This document shows, piece by piece, positions 32,388-43,717 of a stretch of 64,000 nucleotides of DNA; position 1 is the stretch's first letter, and each line of letters opens with the position of its first letter. The notes below the pieces were generated by a model. It was not told the origin of the DNA and searched no databases. It saw only the letters and a program-made list of their open reading frames with translations. Source of the DNA: Actinernus sp. WN-2022. Its lineage: Eukaryota; Cnidaria; Anthozoa; Actiniaria; Actinernidae. The stretch covers positions 310,001 to 374,000 of the forward strand of contig JAOWCC010000311.1 in the NCBI GenBank assembly GCA_030867875.1, read 5' to 3'. Position numbers and translations under genes: made by a program.

Positions 32388-33848
32388 ATGACCAAGTTCT
32401 TTAGTTCGGAGATAAATCACCAACAACCAAGAATGAGTACTTCTACTATGGAAAAGCACCTGGAACGGTTGATGTTCTTTCTAGTTTACTGGTCAGACGA
32501 GTTGCATGTAACAGTTCATCTAGGTCTTGTTGATGATCTTAAAGTTGTGGAAGCTTTCATTGCTTATTTAAAGGAAGACAGGCGTGTTCAAAATACGACC
32601 GCTGCATGCTATGTGCAGTCCCTCATTACTGCTTTCAAACGTCTCCACGCTGACAAAAACAGAAAAGATTATGCAGCAGTCCAAAGCATATCAGATCTAC
32701 GTGCAGTACAGAGCCAACTACAAAGAGAACATACAGCCATAGCTGCAAATAGTACGCCACACGCTCTCCGATTATTATGGCCCCAGTTTCAAGAGCTAAC
32801 ACGAACCCTTCATTGTCTGTACGAGGATGCGACTGGAATAGAAAGAGCACGAATACGTATGGATTTTATCATGTTGCTTCTGTTTGCAGTTAACCCAGGT
32901 AGAGCCAAAGAATTTAGAACTCTTCGCCTTTTAACAAATGTCGAAGATGGCGAAGTGCCTAAGTTGGTAGAAAGATTGTCTGAAGGAGAACATTGTATTG
33001 CCTTTACAAGAAATGACCATGTGTGGTTGATCGACAAAGGCTACAAAACCGTCAGAAAGTATGGGCCCAATGTTATTCGTTTCGATAACAATTTCCAATT
33101 TGTAACTTTTCACTTGAAACTCTACTGCGAGAAGTCTCGAGCACGTATTCTAGCAAGGGGATGTAAACAAGACTTGTTCTTTGTCAACAAACACGGCCTC
33201 CCATTCCAGTCTGCTGGCTCCTTTTCAATGTACCTGGCCAGAATCTTCAAAGTAAACCTTGGCTTTCACTGTACTATGAATGAAATGAGGCATGCCCTTG
33301 TAGAGCATTTTAGGTCAAGCCCTGAGTGTGGTGATGTTACTTTAGCAGAGTCCCTTGCGCGCGTATGTAAGCATAGCTTACGAACACAGATAACTATTTA
33401 TGACAGACGTACAGAGCCTGAACGACGTTCGAAAGCGTTATATTACCTCAACAGCTCAGCAGTTTCTTCTAATTTAGACGAAGCCGTTTCCGGACCCTCT
33501 TCAAGAATTTCAAATGACACAGACGAAGATAATTCGTCAGAATCAGAGACCATTCCTAGTGTAGGAGAAATTGTGGCTCTCGTCCCAGGAGGGAACAGCT
33601 CTACCGCTCATGACATTTTCATCGCCAAAGTTTTAAAGTATGACGCAAATGGACATACGGCTCGACTGGCTTGGTTCAAAGAACTAGAAGACACTCCAGA
33701 CCATTTCGTATTCCAAGTGGGCTCTCATGTTTGGGAAGAAAATGTAAAATCTTTGATTTACCCTATAGACTTTTTATACCAACGTCACAAAGTGGAACAT
33801 ACGAACTCAGAACCACTAGAAAAGACATTGATGCGCAAGTCGGTATGA
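32388..33848 (+). CDS. Tyrosine recombinase, unit 7, with upstream reading frame preserved
   Basis: The 486-aa frame is intact. Uniquely, an 8-bp block (ACATGTGT, 32336-32343) joins the upstream leader in frame, so the open frame reaches back to 32250 and adds about 46 residues (...NKKEDTCVDPSTFKKVISDVQE-M). No ATG lies in the extension, so it would need an upstream exon or a non-AUG start. The extension resembles the N-terminal frame of the left paralogue (EEDGNTCTC..., about 1900-1960), which suggests it is the ancestral coding state and that the other units lost 8 bp. Confidence 0.8.
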   Translation: MTKFFSSEINHQQPRMSTSTMEKHLERLMFFLVYWSDELHVTVHLGLVDDLKVVEAFIAYLKEDRRVQNTTAACYVQSLITAFKRLHADKNRKDYAAVQSISDLRAVQSQLQREHTAIAANSTPHALRLLWPQFQELTRTLHCLYEDATGIERARIRMDFIMLLLFAVNPGRAKEFRTLRLLTNVEDGEVPKLVERLSEGEHCIAFTRNDHVWLIDKGYKTVRKYGPNVIRFDNNFQFVTFHLKLYCEKSRARILARGCKQDLFFVNKHGLPFQSAGSFSMYLARIFKVNLGFHCTMNEMRHALVEHFRSSPECGDVTLAESLARVCKHSLRTQITIYDRRTEPERRSKALYYLNSSAVSSNLDEAVSGPSSRISNDTDEDNSSESETIPSVGEIVALVPGGNSSTAHDIFIAKVLKYDANGHTARLAWFKELEDTPDHFVFQVGSHVWEENVKSLIYPIDFLYQRHKVEHTNSEPLEKTLMRKSV

Positions 33849-34210
33849 GAGGACGACCAAACATTTAGCCCACATCAGTACCAACCTTGACAAGTTGTTG
33901 AAGGAAGTGCCGGATAAATTTAATTTCTTTCTCGTGAAACAAATGTTATGCAAAACCACTCAAACACATTTATCAATTTGCTTTAATCCTTCCTGCTCTC
34001 CTATTCACAAATTAATACTAAGTTTTGATTATGTTTCAAACAAAAAAAACAGGAATCAAAAGCTTTCATTCATTAGAACAATTGTTTCACACCCAAGTCC
34101 TTTTGCAACCAACAAAATCACAACTACTAAATCTCTGCTACGTTACAATTAATGTTACTAGATTGGAATTACCAGTCGTAACCTAATTATCTTGATACAG
34201 CACGTCTAAG

Positions 34211-34522
34211 CCTCGTCATAACAAGAAACGTGACGCCTATCGTCTTCAAAGGTACAAAGCTAATATACAGCCTCGCGAGGAAGAGTTGTGCAAAATCTGT
34301 TGTACATTTAAGGAGGAAACGTTAAAACCAGCTCGATGCTGCAGAGTTTCTATGCACGAGTCATGCCTGGTGAAGTGGTTTAATAACGCCGAAACCAATG
34401 ATCCTTACCTCTCCCGATTTTGCCGTAGGTCACTCCTGCCTGTTAACGGCGCCGATGTTAGCGAACATTTTGTATCTTGTGATCGATTGATCTATTTATT
34501 TGAACACGTGAATTTCAAATAA
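34211..34522 (+). CDS. RING-like exon, unit 7
   Basis: Identical in protein to unit 1. The preceding intron has GACAAG for GACATG at about 33892. The downstream intergenic part has a seven-A run (about 35263) also seen in U0. Confidence 0.55.
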   Translation, partial: PRHNKKRDAYRLQRYKANIQPREEELCKICCTFKEETLKPARCCRVSMHESCLVKWFNNAETNDPYLSRFCRRSLLPVNGADVSEHFVSCDRLIYLFEHVNFK

Positions 34523-35556
34523 GAACATAATTCATCGCCCCTGGGGTTAGGGTTGGGCCCTAACCCAGTGAGCGACTATAGCAATTTCGATTATTGGACC
34601 ATATTCGGAGTAACGTACCGGTGGTGACATCAACCAATAGATTGGGTCTGGGTACGTGCCAATCTACCCCAGCACCTGAGATGGGACGATACAAACATAT
34701 ATAATGAAAGACCAGGTTAATAGTACATTTGCATGATGATGTCACATACTACAACTACCAGAACTCTTTGCGCGAATCCTTTTGTTCCTCTATTTTGGAC
34801 CATTGTCTTGGAATTCTCAAAGGAGTTTAAAAATCTGAATGAGAAAGATAATTTGAAAAGGATTCTGGTAGTTGTAGTAAAATGACGCCATAATGAAAAT
34901 GTCATATTGAGCACATGGCAGATCTCGCAATGGACAACAACAACGGTGGCAAAAAGCTGAACCACAAAAATGTTTTTCTGGGTTCTCATCTGAAGTATTT
35001 TTCATAAAAAAATTGTCCTTTTGCAGGAACGCAATCACGTGGTTATGCATGCTGGTTCACAAAAAATATAGGAACGCATCCAACGCTTTCCCCTGGAGAT
35101 CACAAACTCAATTCATTATTCGTTTACAAAGTATTATATCAGCACGTGACTGTTTCCTGCAAAAGGCCTATTGGTTGCCATAATAACGGCGGGAGGGTAT
35201 GGGGTTTACTTCCAATTTAGATCATGGAATACTTCAGTGTGTTATTCTTGCGAGCATTTCTTTAAAAAAATATTTTATTCCTATAGGATTTTTTCATCCT
35301 TACTGATTGGAAGAACGCTTTATATGTAGTTTTATTGTTACTGTTAAAGAAAAGACTATGGCGATGATTTAGATTTTTGGACTATATTAGAGTCTCGGAG
35401 CAATGTACTAAGGCATCCACCAATAGATTGGGTTTGGGTGCGTGCCACTCTACCCCATCACGTTAGCCGGAGACTATAAACAGACCTTATGGCACACCAA
35501 TAAAAAAGAAGATAGATCCATCTACTTTTAAAAAAGTAATCTCGGATGTCCAAGAA

Positions 35557-37017
35557 ATGACCAAGTTCTTTAGTTCGGAGATAAATCACCAACAACCAAG
35601 AATGAGTACTTCTACTATGGAAAAGCACCTGGAACGGTTGATGTTCTTTCTAGTTTACTGGTCAGACGAGTTGCATGTAACAGTTCATCTAGGTCTTGTT
35701 GATGATCTTAAAGTTGTGGAAGCTTTCATTGCTTATTTAAAGGAAGACAGGCGTGTTCAAAATACGACCGCTGCATGCTATGTGCAGTCCCTCATTACTG
35801 CTTTCAAACGTCTCCACGCTGACAAAAACAGAAAAGATTATGCAGCAGTCCAAAGCATATCAGATCTACGTGCAGTACAGAGCCAACTACAAAGAGAACA
35901 TACAGCCATAGCTGCAAATAGTACGCCACACGCTCTCCGATTATTATGGCCCCAGTTTCAAGAGCTAACACGAACCCTTCATTGTCTGTACGAGGATGCG
36001 ACTGGAATAGAAAGAGCACGAATACGTATGGATTTTATCATGTTGCTTCTGTTTGCAGTTAACCCAGGTAGAGCCAAAGAATTTAGAACTCTTCGCCTTT
36101 TAACAAATGTCGAAGATGGCGAAGTGCCTAAGTTGGTAGAAAGATTGTCTGAAGGAGAACATTGTATTGCCTTTACAAGAAATGACCATGTGTGGTTGAT
36201 CGACAAAGGCTACAAAACCGTCAGAAAGTATGGGCCCAATGTTATTCGTTTCGATAACAATTTCCAATTTGTAACTTTTCACTTGAAACTCTACTGCGAG
36301 AAGTCTCGAGCACGTATTCTAGCAAGGGGATGTAAACAAGACTTGTTCTTTGTCAACAAACACGGCCTCCCATTCCAGTCTGCTGGCTCCTTTTCAATGT
36401 ACCTGGCCAGAATCTTCAAAGTAAACCTTGGCTTTCACTGTACTATGAATGAAATGAGGCATGCCCTTGTAGAGCATTTTAGGTCAAGCCCTGAGTGTGG
36501 TGATGTTACTTTAGCAGAGTCCCTTGCGCGCGTATGTAAGCATAGCTTACGAACACAGATAACTATTTATGACAGACGTACAGAGCCTGAACGACGTTCG
36601 AAAGCGTTATATTACCTCAACAGCTCAGCAGTTTCTTCTAATTTAGACGAAGCCGTTTCCGGACCCTCTTCAAGAATTTCAAATGACACAGACGAAGATA
36701 ATTCGTCAGAATCAGAGACCATTCCTAGTGTAGGAGAAATTGTGGCTCTCGTCCCAGGAGGGAACAGCTCTACCGCTCATGACATTTTCATCGCCAAAGT
36801 TTTAAAGTATGACGCAAATGGACATACGGCTCGACTGGCTTGGTTCAAAGAACTAGAAGACACTCCAGACCATTTCGTATTCCAAGTGGGCTCTCATGTT
36901 TGGGAAGAAAATGTAAAATCTTTGATTTACCCTATAGACTTTTTATACCAACGTCACAAAGTGGAACATACGAACTCAGAACCACTAGAAAAGACATTGA
37001 TGCGCAAGTCGGTATGA
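35557..37017 (+). CDS. Tyrosine recombinase, unit 8
   Basis: 486 aa, intact consensus copy without the 8-bp block. Confidence 0.85.
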   Translation: MTKFFSSEINHQQPRMSTSTMEKHLERLMFFLVYWSDELHVTVHLGLVDDLKVVEAFIAYLKEDRRVQNTTAACYVQSLITAFKRLHADKNRKDYAAVQSISDLRAVQSQLQREHTAIAANSTPHALRLLWPQFQELTRTLHCLYEDATGIERARIRMDFIMLLLFAVNPGRAKEFRTLRLLTNVEDGEVPKLVERLSEGEHCIAFTRNDHVWLIDKGYKTVRKYGPNVIRFDNNFQFVTFHLKLYCEKSRARILARGCKQDLFFVNKHGLPFQSAGSFSMYLARIFKVNLGFHCTMNEMRHALVEHFRSSPECGDVTLAESLARVCKHSLRTQITIYDRRTEPERRSKALYYLNSSAVSSNLDEAVSGPSSRISNDTDEDNSSESETIPSVGEIVALVPGGNSSTAHDIFIAKVLKYDANGHTARLAWFKELEDTPDHFVFQVGSHVWEENVKSLIYPIDFLYQRHKVEHTNSEPLEKTLMRKSV

Positions 37018-37379
37018 GAGGACGACCAAACATTTAGCCCACATCAGTACCAACCTTGACATGTTGTTGAAGGAAGTGCCGGATAAATTTAATTTCTTTC
37101 TCGTGAAACAAATGTTATGCCAAACCACTCAAACACATTTATCAATTTGCTTTAATCCTTCCTGCTCTCCTATTCACAAATTAATACTAAGTTTTGATTA
37201 TGTTTCAAACAAAAAAAACAGGAATCAAAAGCTTTCATTCATTAGAACAATTGTTTCACACCCAAGTCCTTTTGCAACCAACAAAATCACAACTACTAAA
37301 TCTCTGCTACGTTACAATTAATGTTACTAGATTGGAATTACCAGTCGTAACCTAATTATCTTGATACAGCACGTCTAAG

Positions 37380-37691
37380 CCTCGTCATAACAAGAAACGT
37401 GACGCCTATCGTCTTCAAAGGTACAAAGCTAATATACAGCCTCGCGAGGAAGAGTTGTGCAAAATCTGTTGTACATTTAAGGAGGAAACGTTAAAACCAG
37501 CTCGATGCTGCAGAGTTTCTATGCACGAGTCATGCCTGGTGAAGTGGTTTAATAACGCCGAAACCAATGATCCTTACCTCTCCCGATTTTGCCGTAGGTC
37601 ACTCCTGCCTGTTAACGGCGCCGATGTTAGCGAACATTTTGTATCTTGTGATCGATTGATCTATTTATTTGAACACGTGAATTTCAAATAA
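37380..37691 (+). CDS. RING-like exon, unit 8
   Basis: Identical in protein to unit 1. A unit-specific A-to-C change lies in the intron at about 37121. Confidence 0.55.
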   Translation, partial: PRHNKKRDAYRLQRYKANIQPREEELCKICCTFKEETLKPARCCRVSMHESCLVKWFNNAETNDPYLSRFCRRSLLPVNGADVSEHFVSCDRLIYLFEHVNFK

Positions 37692-38725
37692 GAACATAAT
37701 TCATCGCCCCTGGGGTTAGGGTTGGGCCCTAACCCAGTGAGCGACTATAGCAATTTCGATTATTGGACCATATTCGGAGTAACGTACCGGTGGTGACATC
37801 AACCAATAGATTGGGTCTGGGTACGTGCCAATCTACCCCAGCACCTGAGATGGGACGATACAAACATATATAATGAAAGACCAGGTTAATAGTACATTTG
37901 CATGATGATGTCACATACTACAACTACCAGAACTCTTTGCGCGAATCCTTTTGTTCCTCTATTTTGGACCATTGTCTTGGAATTCTCAAAGGAGTTTAAA
38001 AATCTGAATGAGAAAGATAATTTGAAAAGGATTCTGGTAGTTGTAGTAAAATGACGCCATAATGAAAATGTCATATTGAGCACATGGCAGATCTCGCAAT
38101 GGACAACAACAACGGTGGCAAAAAGCTGAACCACAAAAATGTTTTTCTGGGTTCTCATCTGAAGTATTTTTCATAAAAAAATTGTCCTTTTGCAGGAACG
38201 CAATCACGTGGTTATGCATGCTGGTTCACAAAAAATATAGGAACGCATCCAACGCTTTCCCCTGGAGATCACAAACTCAATTCATTATTCGTTTACAAAG
38301 TATTATATCAGCACGTGACTGTTTCCTGCAAAAGGCCTATTGGTTGCCATAATAACGGCGGGAGGGTATGGGGTTTACTTCCAATTTAGATCATGGAATA
38401 CTTCAGTGTGTTATTCTTGCGAGCATTTCTTTTAAAAAATATTTTATTCCTATAGGATTTTTTCATCCTTACTGATTGGAAGAACGCTTTATATGTAGTT
38501 TTATTGTTACTGTTAAAGAAAAGACTATGGCGATGATTTAGATTTTTGGACTATATTAGAGTCTCGGAGCAATGTACTAAGGCATCCACCAATAGATTGG
38601 GTTTGGGTGCGTGCCACTCTACCCCATCACGTTAGCCGGAGACTATAAACAGACCTTATGGCACACCAATAAAAAAGAAGATAGATCCATCTACTTTTAA
38701 AAAAGTAATCTCGGATGTCCAAGAA

Positions 38726-40186
38726 ATGACCAAGTTCTTTAGTTCGGAGATAAATCACCAACAACCAAGAATGAGTACTTCTACTATGGAAAAGCACCTG
38801 GAACGGTTGATGTTCTTTCTAGTTTACTGGTCAGACGAGTTGCATGTAACAGTTCATCTAGGTCTTGTTGATGATCTTAAAGTTGTGGAAGCTTTCATTG
38901 CTTATTTAAAGGAAGACAGGCGTGTTCAAAATACGACCGCTGCATGCTATGTGCAGTCCCTCATTACTGCTTTCAAACGTCTCCACGCTGACAAAAACAG
39001 AAAAGATTATGCAGCAGTCCAAAGCATATCAGATCTACGTGCAGTACAGAGCCAACTACAAAGAGAACATACAGCCATAGCTGCAAATAGTACGCCACAC
39101 GCTCTCCGATTATTATGGCCCCAGTTTCAAGAGCTAACACGAACCCTTCATTGTCTGTACGAGGATGCGACTGGAATAGAAAGAGCACGAATACGTATGG
39201 ATTTTATCATGTTGCTTCTGTTTGCAGTTAACCCAGGTAGAGCCAAAGAATTTAGAACTCTTCGCCTTTTAACAAATGTCGAAGATGGCGAAGTGCCTAA
39301 GTTGGTAGAAAGATTGTCTGAAGGAGAACATTGTATTGCCTTTACAAGAAATGACCATGTGTGGTTGATCGACAAAGGCTACAAAACCGTCAGAAAGTAT
39401 GGGCCCAATGTTATTCGTTTCGATAACAATTTCCAATTTGTAACTTTTCACTTGAAACTCTACTGCGAGAAGTCTCGAGCACGTATTCTAGCAAGGGGAT
39501 GTAAACAAGACTTGTTCTTTGTCAACAAACACGGCCTCCCATTCCAGTCTGCTGGCTCCTTTTCAATGTACCTGGCCAGAATCTTCAAAGTAAACCTTGG
39601 CTTTCACTGTACTATGAATGAAATGAGGCATGCCCTTGTAGAGCATTTTAGGTCAAGCCCTGAGTGTGGTGATGTTACTTTAGCAGAGTCCCTTGCGCGC
39701 GTATGTAAGCATAGCTTACGAACACAGATAACTATTTATGACAGACGTACAGAGCCTGAACGACGTTCGAAAGCGTTATATTACCTCAACAGCTCAGCAG
39801 TTTCTTCTAATTTAGACGAAGCCGTTTCCGGACCCTCTTCAAGAATTTCAAATGACACAGACGAAGATAATTCGTCAGAATCAGAGACCATTCCTAGTGT
39901 AGGAGAAATTGTGGCTCTCGTCCCAGGAGGGAACAGCTCTACCGCTCATGACATTTTCATCGCCAAAGTTTTAAAGTATGACGCAAATGGACATACGGCT
40001 CGACTGGCTTGGTTCAAAGAACTAGAAGACACTCCAGACCATTTCGTATTCCAAGTGGGCTCTCATGTTTGGGAAGAAAATGTAAAATCTTTGATTTACC
40101 CTATAGACTTTTTATACCAACGTCACAAAGTGGAACATACGAACTCAGAACCACTAGAAAAGACATTGATGCGCAAGTCGGTATGA
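38726..40186 (+). CDS. Tyrosine recombinase, unit 9
   Basis: 486 aa, intact consensus copy. Confidence 0.85.
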   Translation: MTKFFSSEINHQQPRMSTSTMEKHLERLMFFLVYWSDELHVTVHLGLVDDLKVVEAFIAYLKEDRRVQNTTAACYVQSLITAFKRLHADKNRKDYAAVQSISDLRAVQSQLQREHTAIAANSTPHALRLLWPQFQELTRTLHCLYEDATGIERARIRMDFIMLLLFAVNPGRAKEFRTLRLLTNVEDGEVPKLVERLSEGEHCIAFTRNDHVWLIDKGYKTVRKYGPNVIRFDNNFQFVTFHLKLYCEKSRARILARGCKQDLFFVNKHGLPFQSAGSFSMYLARIFKVNLGFHCTMNEMRHALVEHFRSSPECGDVTLAESLARVCKHSLRTQITIYDRRTEPERRSKALYYLNSSAVSSNLDEAVSGPSSRISNDTDEDNSSESETIPSVGEIVALVPGGNSSTAHDIFIAKVLKYDANGHTARLAWFKELEDTPDHFVFQVGSHVWEENVKSLIYPIDFLYQRHKVEHTNSEPLEKTLMRKSV

Positions 40187-40548
40187 GAGGACGACCAAAC
40201 ATTTAGCCCACATCAGTACCAACCTTGACATGTTGTTGAAGGAAGTGCCGGATAAATTTAATTTCTTTCTCGTGAAACAAATGTTATGCAAAACCACTCA
40301 AACACATTTATCAATTTGCTTTAATCCTTCCTGCTCTCCTATTCACAAATTAATACTAAGTTTTGATTATGTTTCAAACAAAAAAAACAGGAATCAAAAG
40401 CTTTCATTCATTAGAACAATTGTTTCACACCCAAGTCCTTTTGCAACCAACAAAATCACAACTACTAAATCTCTGCTACGTTACAATTAATGTTACTAGA
40501 TTGGAATTACCAGTCGTAACCTAATTATCTTGATACAGCACGTCTAAG

Positions 40549-40860
40549 CCTCGTCATAACAAGAAACGTGACGCCTATCGTCTTCAAAGGTACAAAGCTA
40601 ATATACAGCCTCGCGAGGAAGAGTTGTGCAAAATCTGTTGTACATTTAAGGAGGAAACGTTAAAACCAGCTCGATGCTGCAGAGTTTCTATGCACGAGTC
40701 ATGCCTGGTGAAGTGGTTTAATAACGCCGAAACCAATGATCCTTACCTCTCCCGATTTTGCCGTAGGTCACTCCTGCCTGTTAACGGCGCCGATGTTAGC
40801 GAACATTTTGTATCTTGTGATCGATTGATCTATTTATTTGAACACGTGAATTTCAAATAA
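40549..40860 (+). CDS. RING-like exon, unit 9 (last complete unit)
   Basis: Identical in protein to unit 1. This is the last RING-like exon; unit 10 switches to another 3' end. Confidence 0.55.
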   Translation, partial: PRHNKKRDAYRLQRYKANIQPREEELCKICCTFKEETLKPARCCRVSMHESCLVKWFNNAETNDPYLSRFCRRSLLPVNGADVSEHFVSCDRLIYLFEHVNFK

Positions 40861-41894
40861 GAACATAATTCATCGCCCCTGGGGTTAGGGTTGGGCCCTA
40901 ACCCAGTGAGCGACTATAGCAATTTCGATTATTGGACCATATTCGGAGTAACGTACCGGTGGTGACATCAACCAATAGATTGGGTCTGGGTACGTGCCAA
41001 TCTACCCCAGCACCTGAGATGGGACGATACAAACATATATAATGAAAGACCAGGTTAATAGTACATTTGCATGATGATGTCACATACTACAACTACCAGA
41101 ACTCTTTGCGCGAATCCTTTTGTTCCTCTATTTTGGACCATTGTCTTGGAATTCTCAAAGGAGTTTAAAAATCTGAATGAGAAAGATAATTTGAAAAGGA
41201 TTCTGGTAGTTGTAGTAAAATGACGCCATAATGAAAATGTCATATTGAGCACATGGCAGATCTCGCAATGGACAACAACAACGGTGGCAAAAAGCTGAAC
41301 CACAAAAATGTTTTTCTGGGTTCTCATCTGAAGTATTTTTCATAAAAAAATTGTCCTTTTGCAGGAACGCAATCACGTGGTTATGCATGCTGGTTCACAA
41401 AAAATATAGGAACGCATCCAACGCTTTCCCCTGGAGATCACAAACTCAATTCATTATTCGTTTACAAAGTATTATATCAGCACGTGACTGTTTCCTGCAA
41501 AAGGCCTATTGGTTGCCATAATAACGGCGGGAGGGTATGGGGTTTACTTCCAATTTAGATCATGGAATACTTCAGTGTGTTATTCTTGCGAGCATTTCTT
41601 TTAAAAAATATTTTATTCCTATAGGATTTTTTCATCCTTACTGATTGGAAGAACGCTTTATATGTAGTTTTATTGTTACTGTTAAAGAAAAGACTATGGC
41701 GATGATTTAGATTTTTGGACTATATTAGAGTCTCGGAGCAATGTACTAAGGCATCCACCAATAGATTGGGTTTGGGTGCGTGCCACTCTACCCCATCACG
41801 TTAGCCGGAGACTATAAACAGACCTTATGGCACACCAATAAAAAAGAAGATAGATCCATCTACTTTTAAAAAAGTAATCTCGGATGTCCAAGAA

Positions 41895-43355
41895 ATGACC
41901 AAGTTCTTTAGTTCGGAGTTAAATCACCAACAACCAAGAATGAGTACTTCTACTATGGAAAAGCACCTGGAACGGTTGATGTTCTTTCTAGTTTACTGGT
42001 CAGACGAGTTGCATGTAACAGTTCATCTAGGTCTTGTTGATGATCTTAAAGTTGTGGAAGCTTTCATTGCTTATTTAAAGGAAGACAGGCGTGTTCAAAA
42101 TACGACCGCTGCATGCTATGTGCAGTCCCTCATTACTGCTTTCAAACGTCTCCACGCTGACAAAAACAGAAAAGATTATGCAGCAGTCCAAAGCATATCA
42201 GATCTACGTGCAGTACAGAGCCAACTACAAAGAGAACATACAGCCATAGCTGCAAATAGTACGCCACACGCTCTCCGATTATTATGGCCCCAGTTTCAAG
42301 AGCTAACACGAACCCTTCATTGTCTGTACGAGGATGCGACTGGAATAGAAAGAGCACGAATACGTATGGATTTTATCATGTTGCTTCTGTTTGCAGTTAA
42401 CCCAGGTAGAGCCAAAGAATTTAGAACTCTTCGCCTTTTAACAAATGTCGAAGATGGCGAAGTGCCTAAGTTGGTAGAAAGATTGTCTGAAGGAGAACAT
42501 TGTATTGCCTTTACAAGAAATGACCATGTGTGGTTGATCGACAAAGGCTACAAAACCGTCAGAAAGTATGGGCCCAATGTTATTCGTTTCGATAACAATT
42601 TCCAATTTGTAACTTTTCACTTGAAACTCTACTGCGAGAAGTCTCGAGCACGTATTCTAGCAAGGGGATATAAACAAGACTTGTTCTTTGTCAACAAACA
42701 CGGCCTCCCATTCCAGTCTGCTGGCTCCTTTTCAATGTACCTGGCCAGAATCTTCAAAGTAAACCTTGGCTTTCACTGTACTATGAATGAAATGAGGCAT
42801 GCCCTTGTAGAGCATTTTAGGTCAAGCCCTGAGTGTGGTGATGTTACTTTAGCAGAGTCCCTTGCGCGCGTATGTAAGCATAGCTTACGAACACAGATAA
42901 CTATTTATGACAGACGTACAGAGCCTGAACGACGTTCGAAAGCGTTATATTACCTCAACAGCTCAGCAGTTTCTTCTAATTTAGACGAAGCCGTTTCCGG
43001 ACCCTCTTCAAGAATTTCAAATGACACAGACGAAGATAATTCGTCAGAATCAGAGACCATTCCTAGTGTAGGAGAAATTGTGGCTCTCGTCCCAGGAGGG
43101 AACAGCTCTACCGCTCATGACATTTTCATCGCCAAAGTTTTAAAGTATGACGCAAATGGACATACGGCTCGACTGGCTTGGTTCAAAGAACTAGAAGACA
43201 CTCCAGACCATTTCGTATTCCAAGTGGGCTCTCATGTTTGGGAAGAAAATGTAAAATCTTTGATTTACCCTATAGACTTTTTATACCAACGTCACAAAGT
43301 GGAACATACGAACTCAGAACCACTAGAAAAGACATTGATGCGCAAGTCGGTATGA
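41895..43355 (+). CDS. Tyrosine recombinase, unit 10 (array end)
   Basis: 486 aa with two private missense changes: Ile-to-Leu at residue 9 and Cys-to-Tyr at residue 259. Neither is a catalytic position. This copy is followed not by the RING-like exon but by a chain of small exons to 46194, so it may represent the original single-copy gene. Confidence 0.85.
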   Translation: MTKFFSSELNHQQPRMSTSTMEKHLERLMFFLVYWSDELHVTVHLGLVDDLKVVEAFIAYLKEDRRVQNTTAACYVQSLITAFKRLHADKNRKDYAAVQSISDLRAVQSQLQREHTAIAANSTPHALRLLWPQFQELTRTLHCLYEDATGIERARIRMDFIMLLLFAVNPGRAKEFRTLRLLTNVEDGEVPKLVERLSEGEHCIAFTRNDHVWLIDKGYKTVRKYGPNVIRFDNNFQFVTFHLKLYCEKSRARILARGYKQDLFFVNKHGLPFQSAGSFSMYLARIFKVNLGFHCTMNEMRHALVEHFRSSPECGDVTLAESLARVCKHSLRTQITIYDRRTEPERRSKALYYLNSSAVSSNLDEAVSGPSSRISNDTDEDNSSESETIPSVGEIVALVPGGNSSTAHDIFIAKVLKYDANGHTARLAWFKELEDTPDHFVFQVGSHVWEENVKSLIYPIDFLYQRHKVEHTNSEPLEKTLMRKSV

Positions 43356-43717
43356 GAGGACGACCAAACATTTAGCCCACATCAGTACCAACCTTGACAT
43401 GTTGTTGAAGGAAGTGCCGGATAAATTTAATTTCTTTCTCGTGAAACAAATGTTATGCAAAACCACTCAAACACATTTATCAATTTGCTTTAATCCTTCC
43501 TGCTCTCCTATTCACAAATTAATACTAAGTTTTGATTATGTTTCAAACAAAAAAAACAGGAATCAAAAGCTTTCATTCATTAGAACAATTGTTTCACACC
43601 CAAGTCCTTTTGCAACCAACAAAATCACAACTACTAAATCTCTGCTACGTTACAATTAATGTTACTAGATTGGAATTACCAGTCGTAACCTAATTATCTT
43701 GATACAGCACGTCTAAG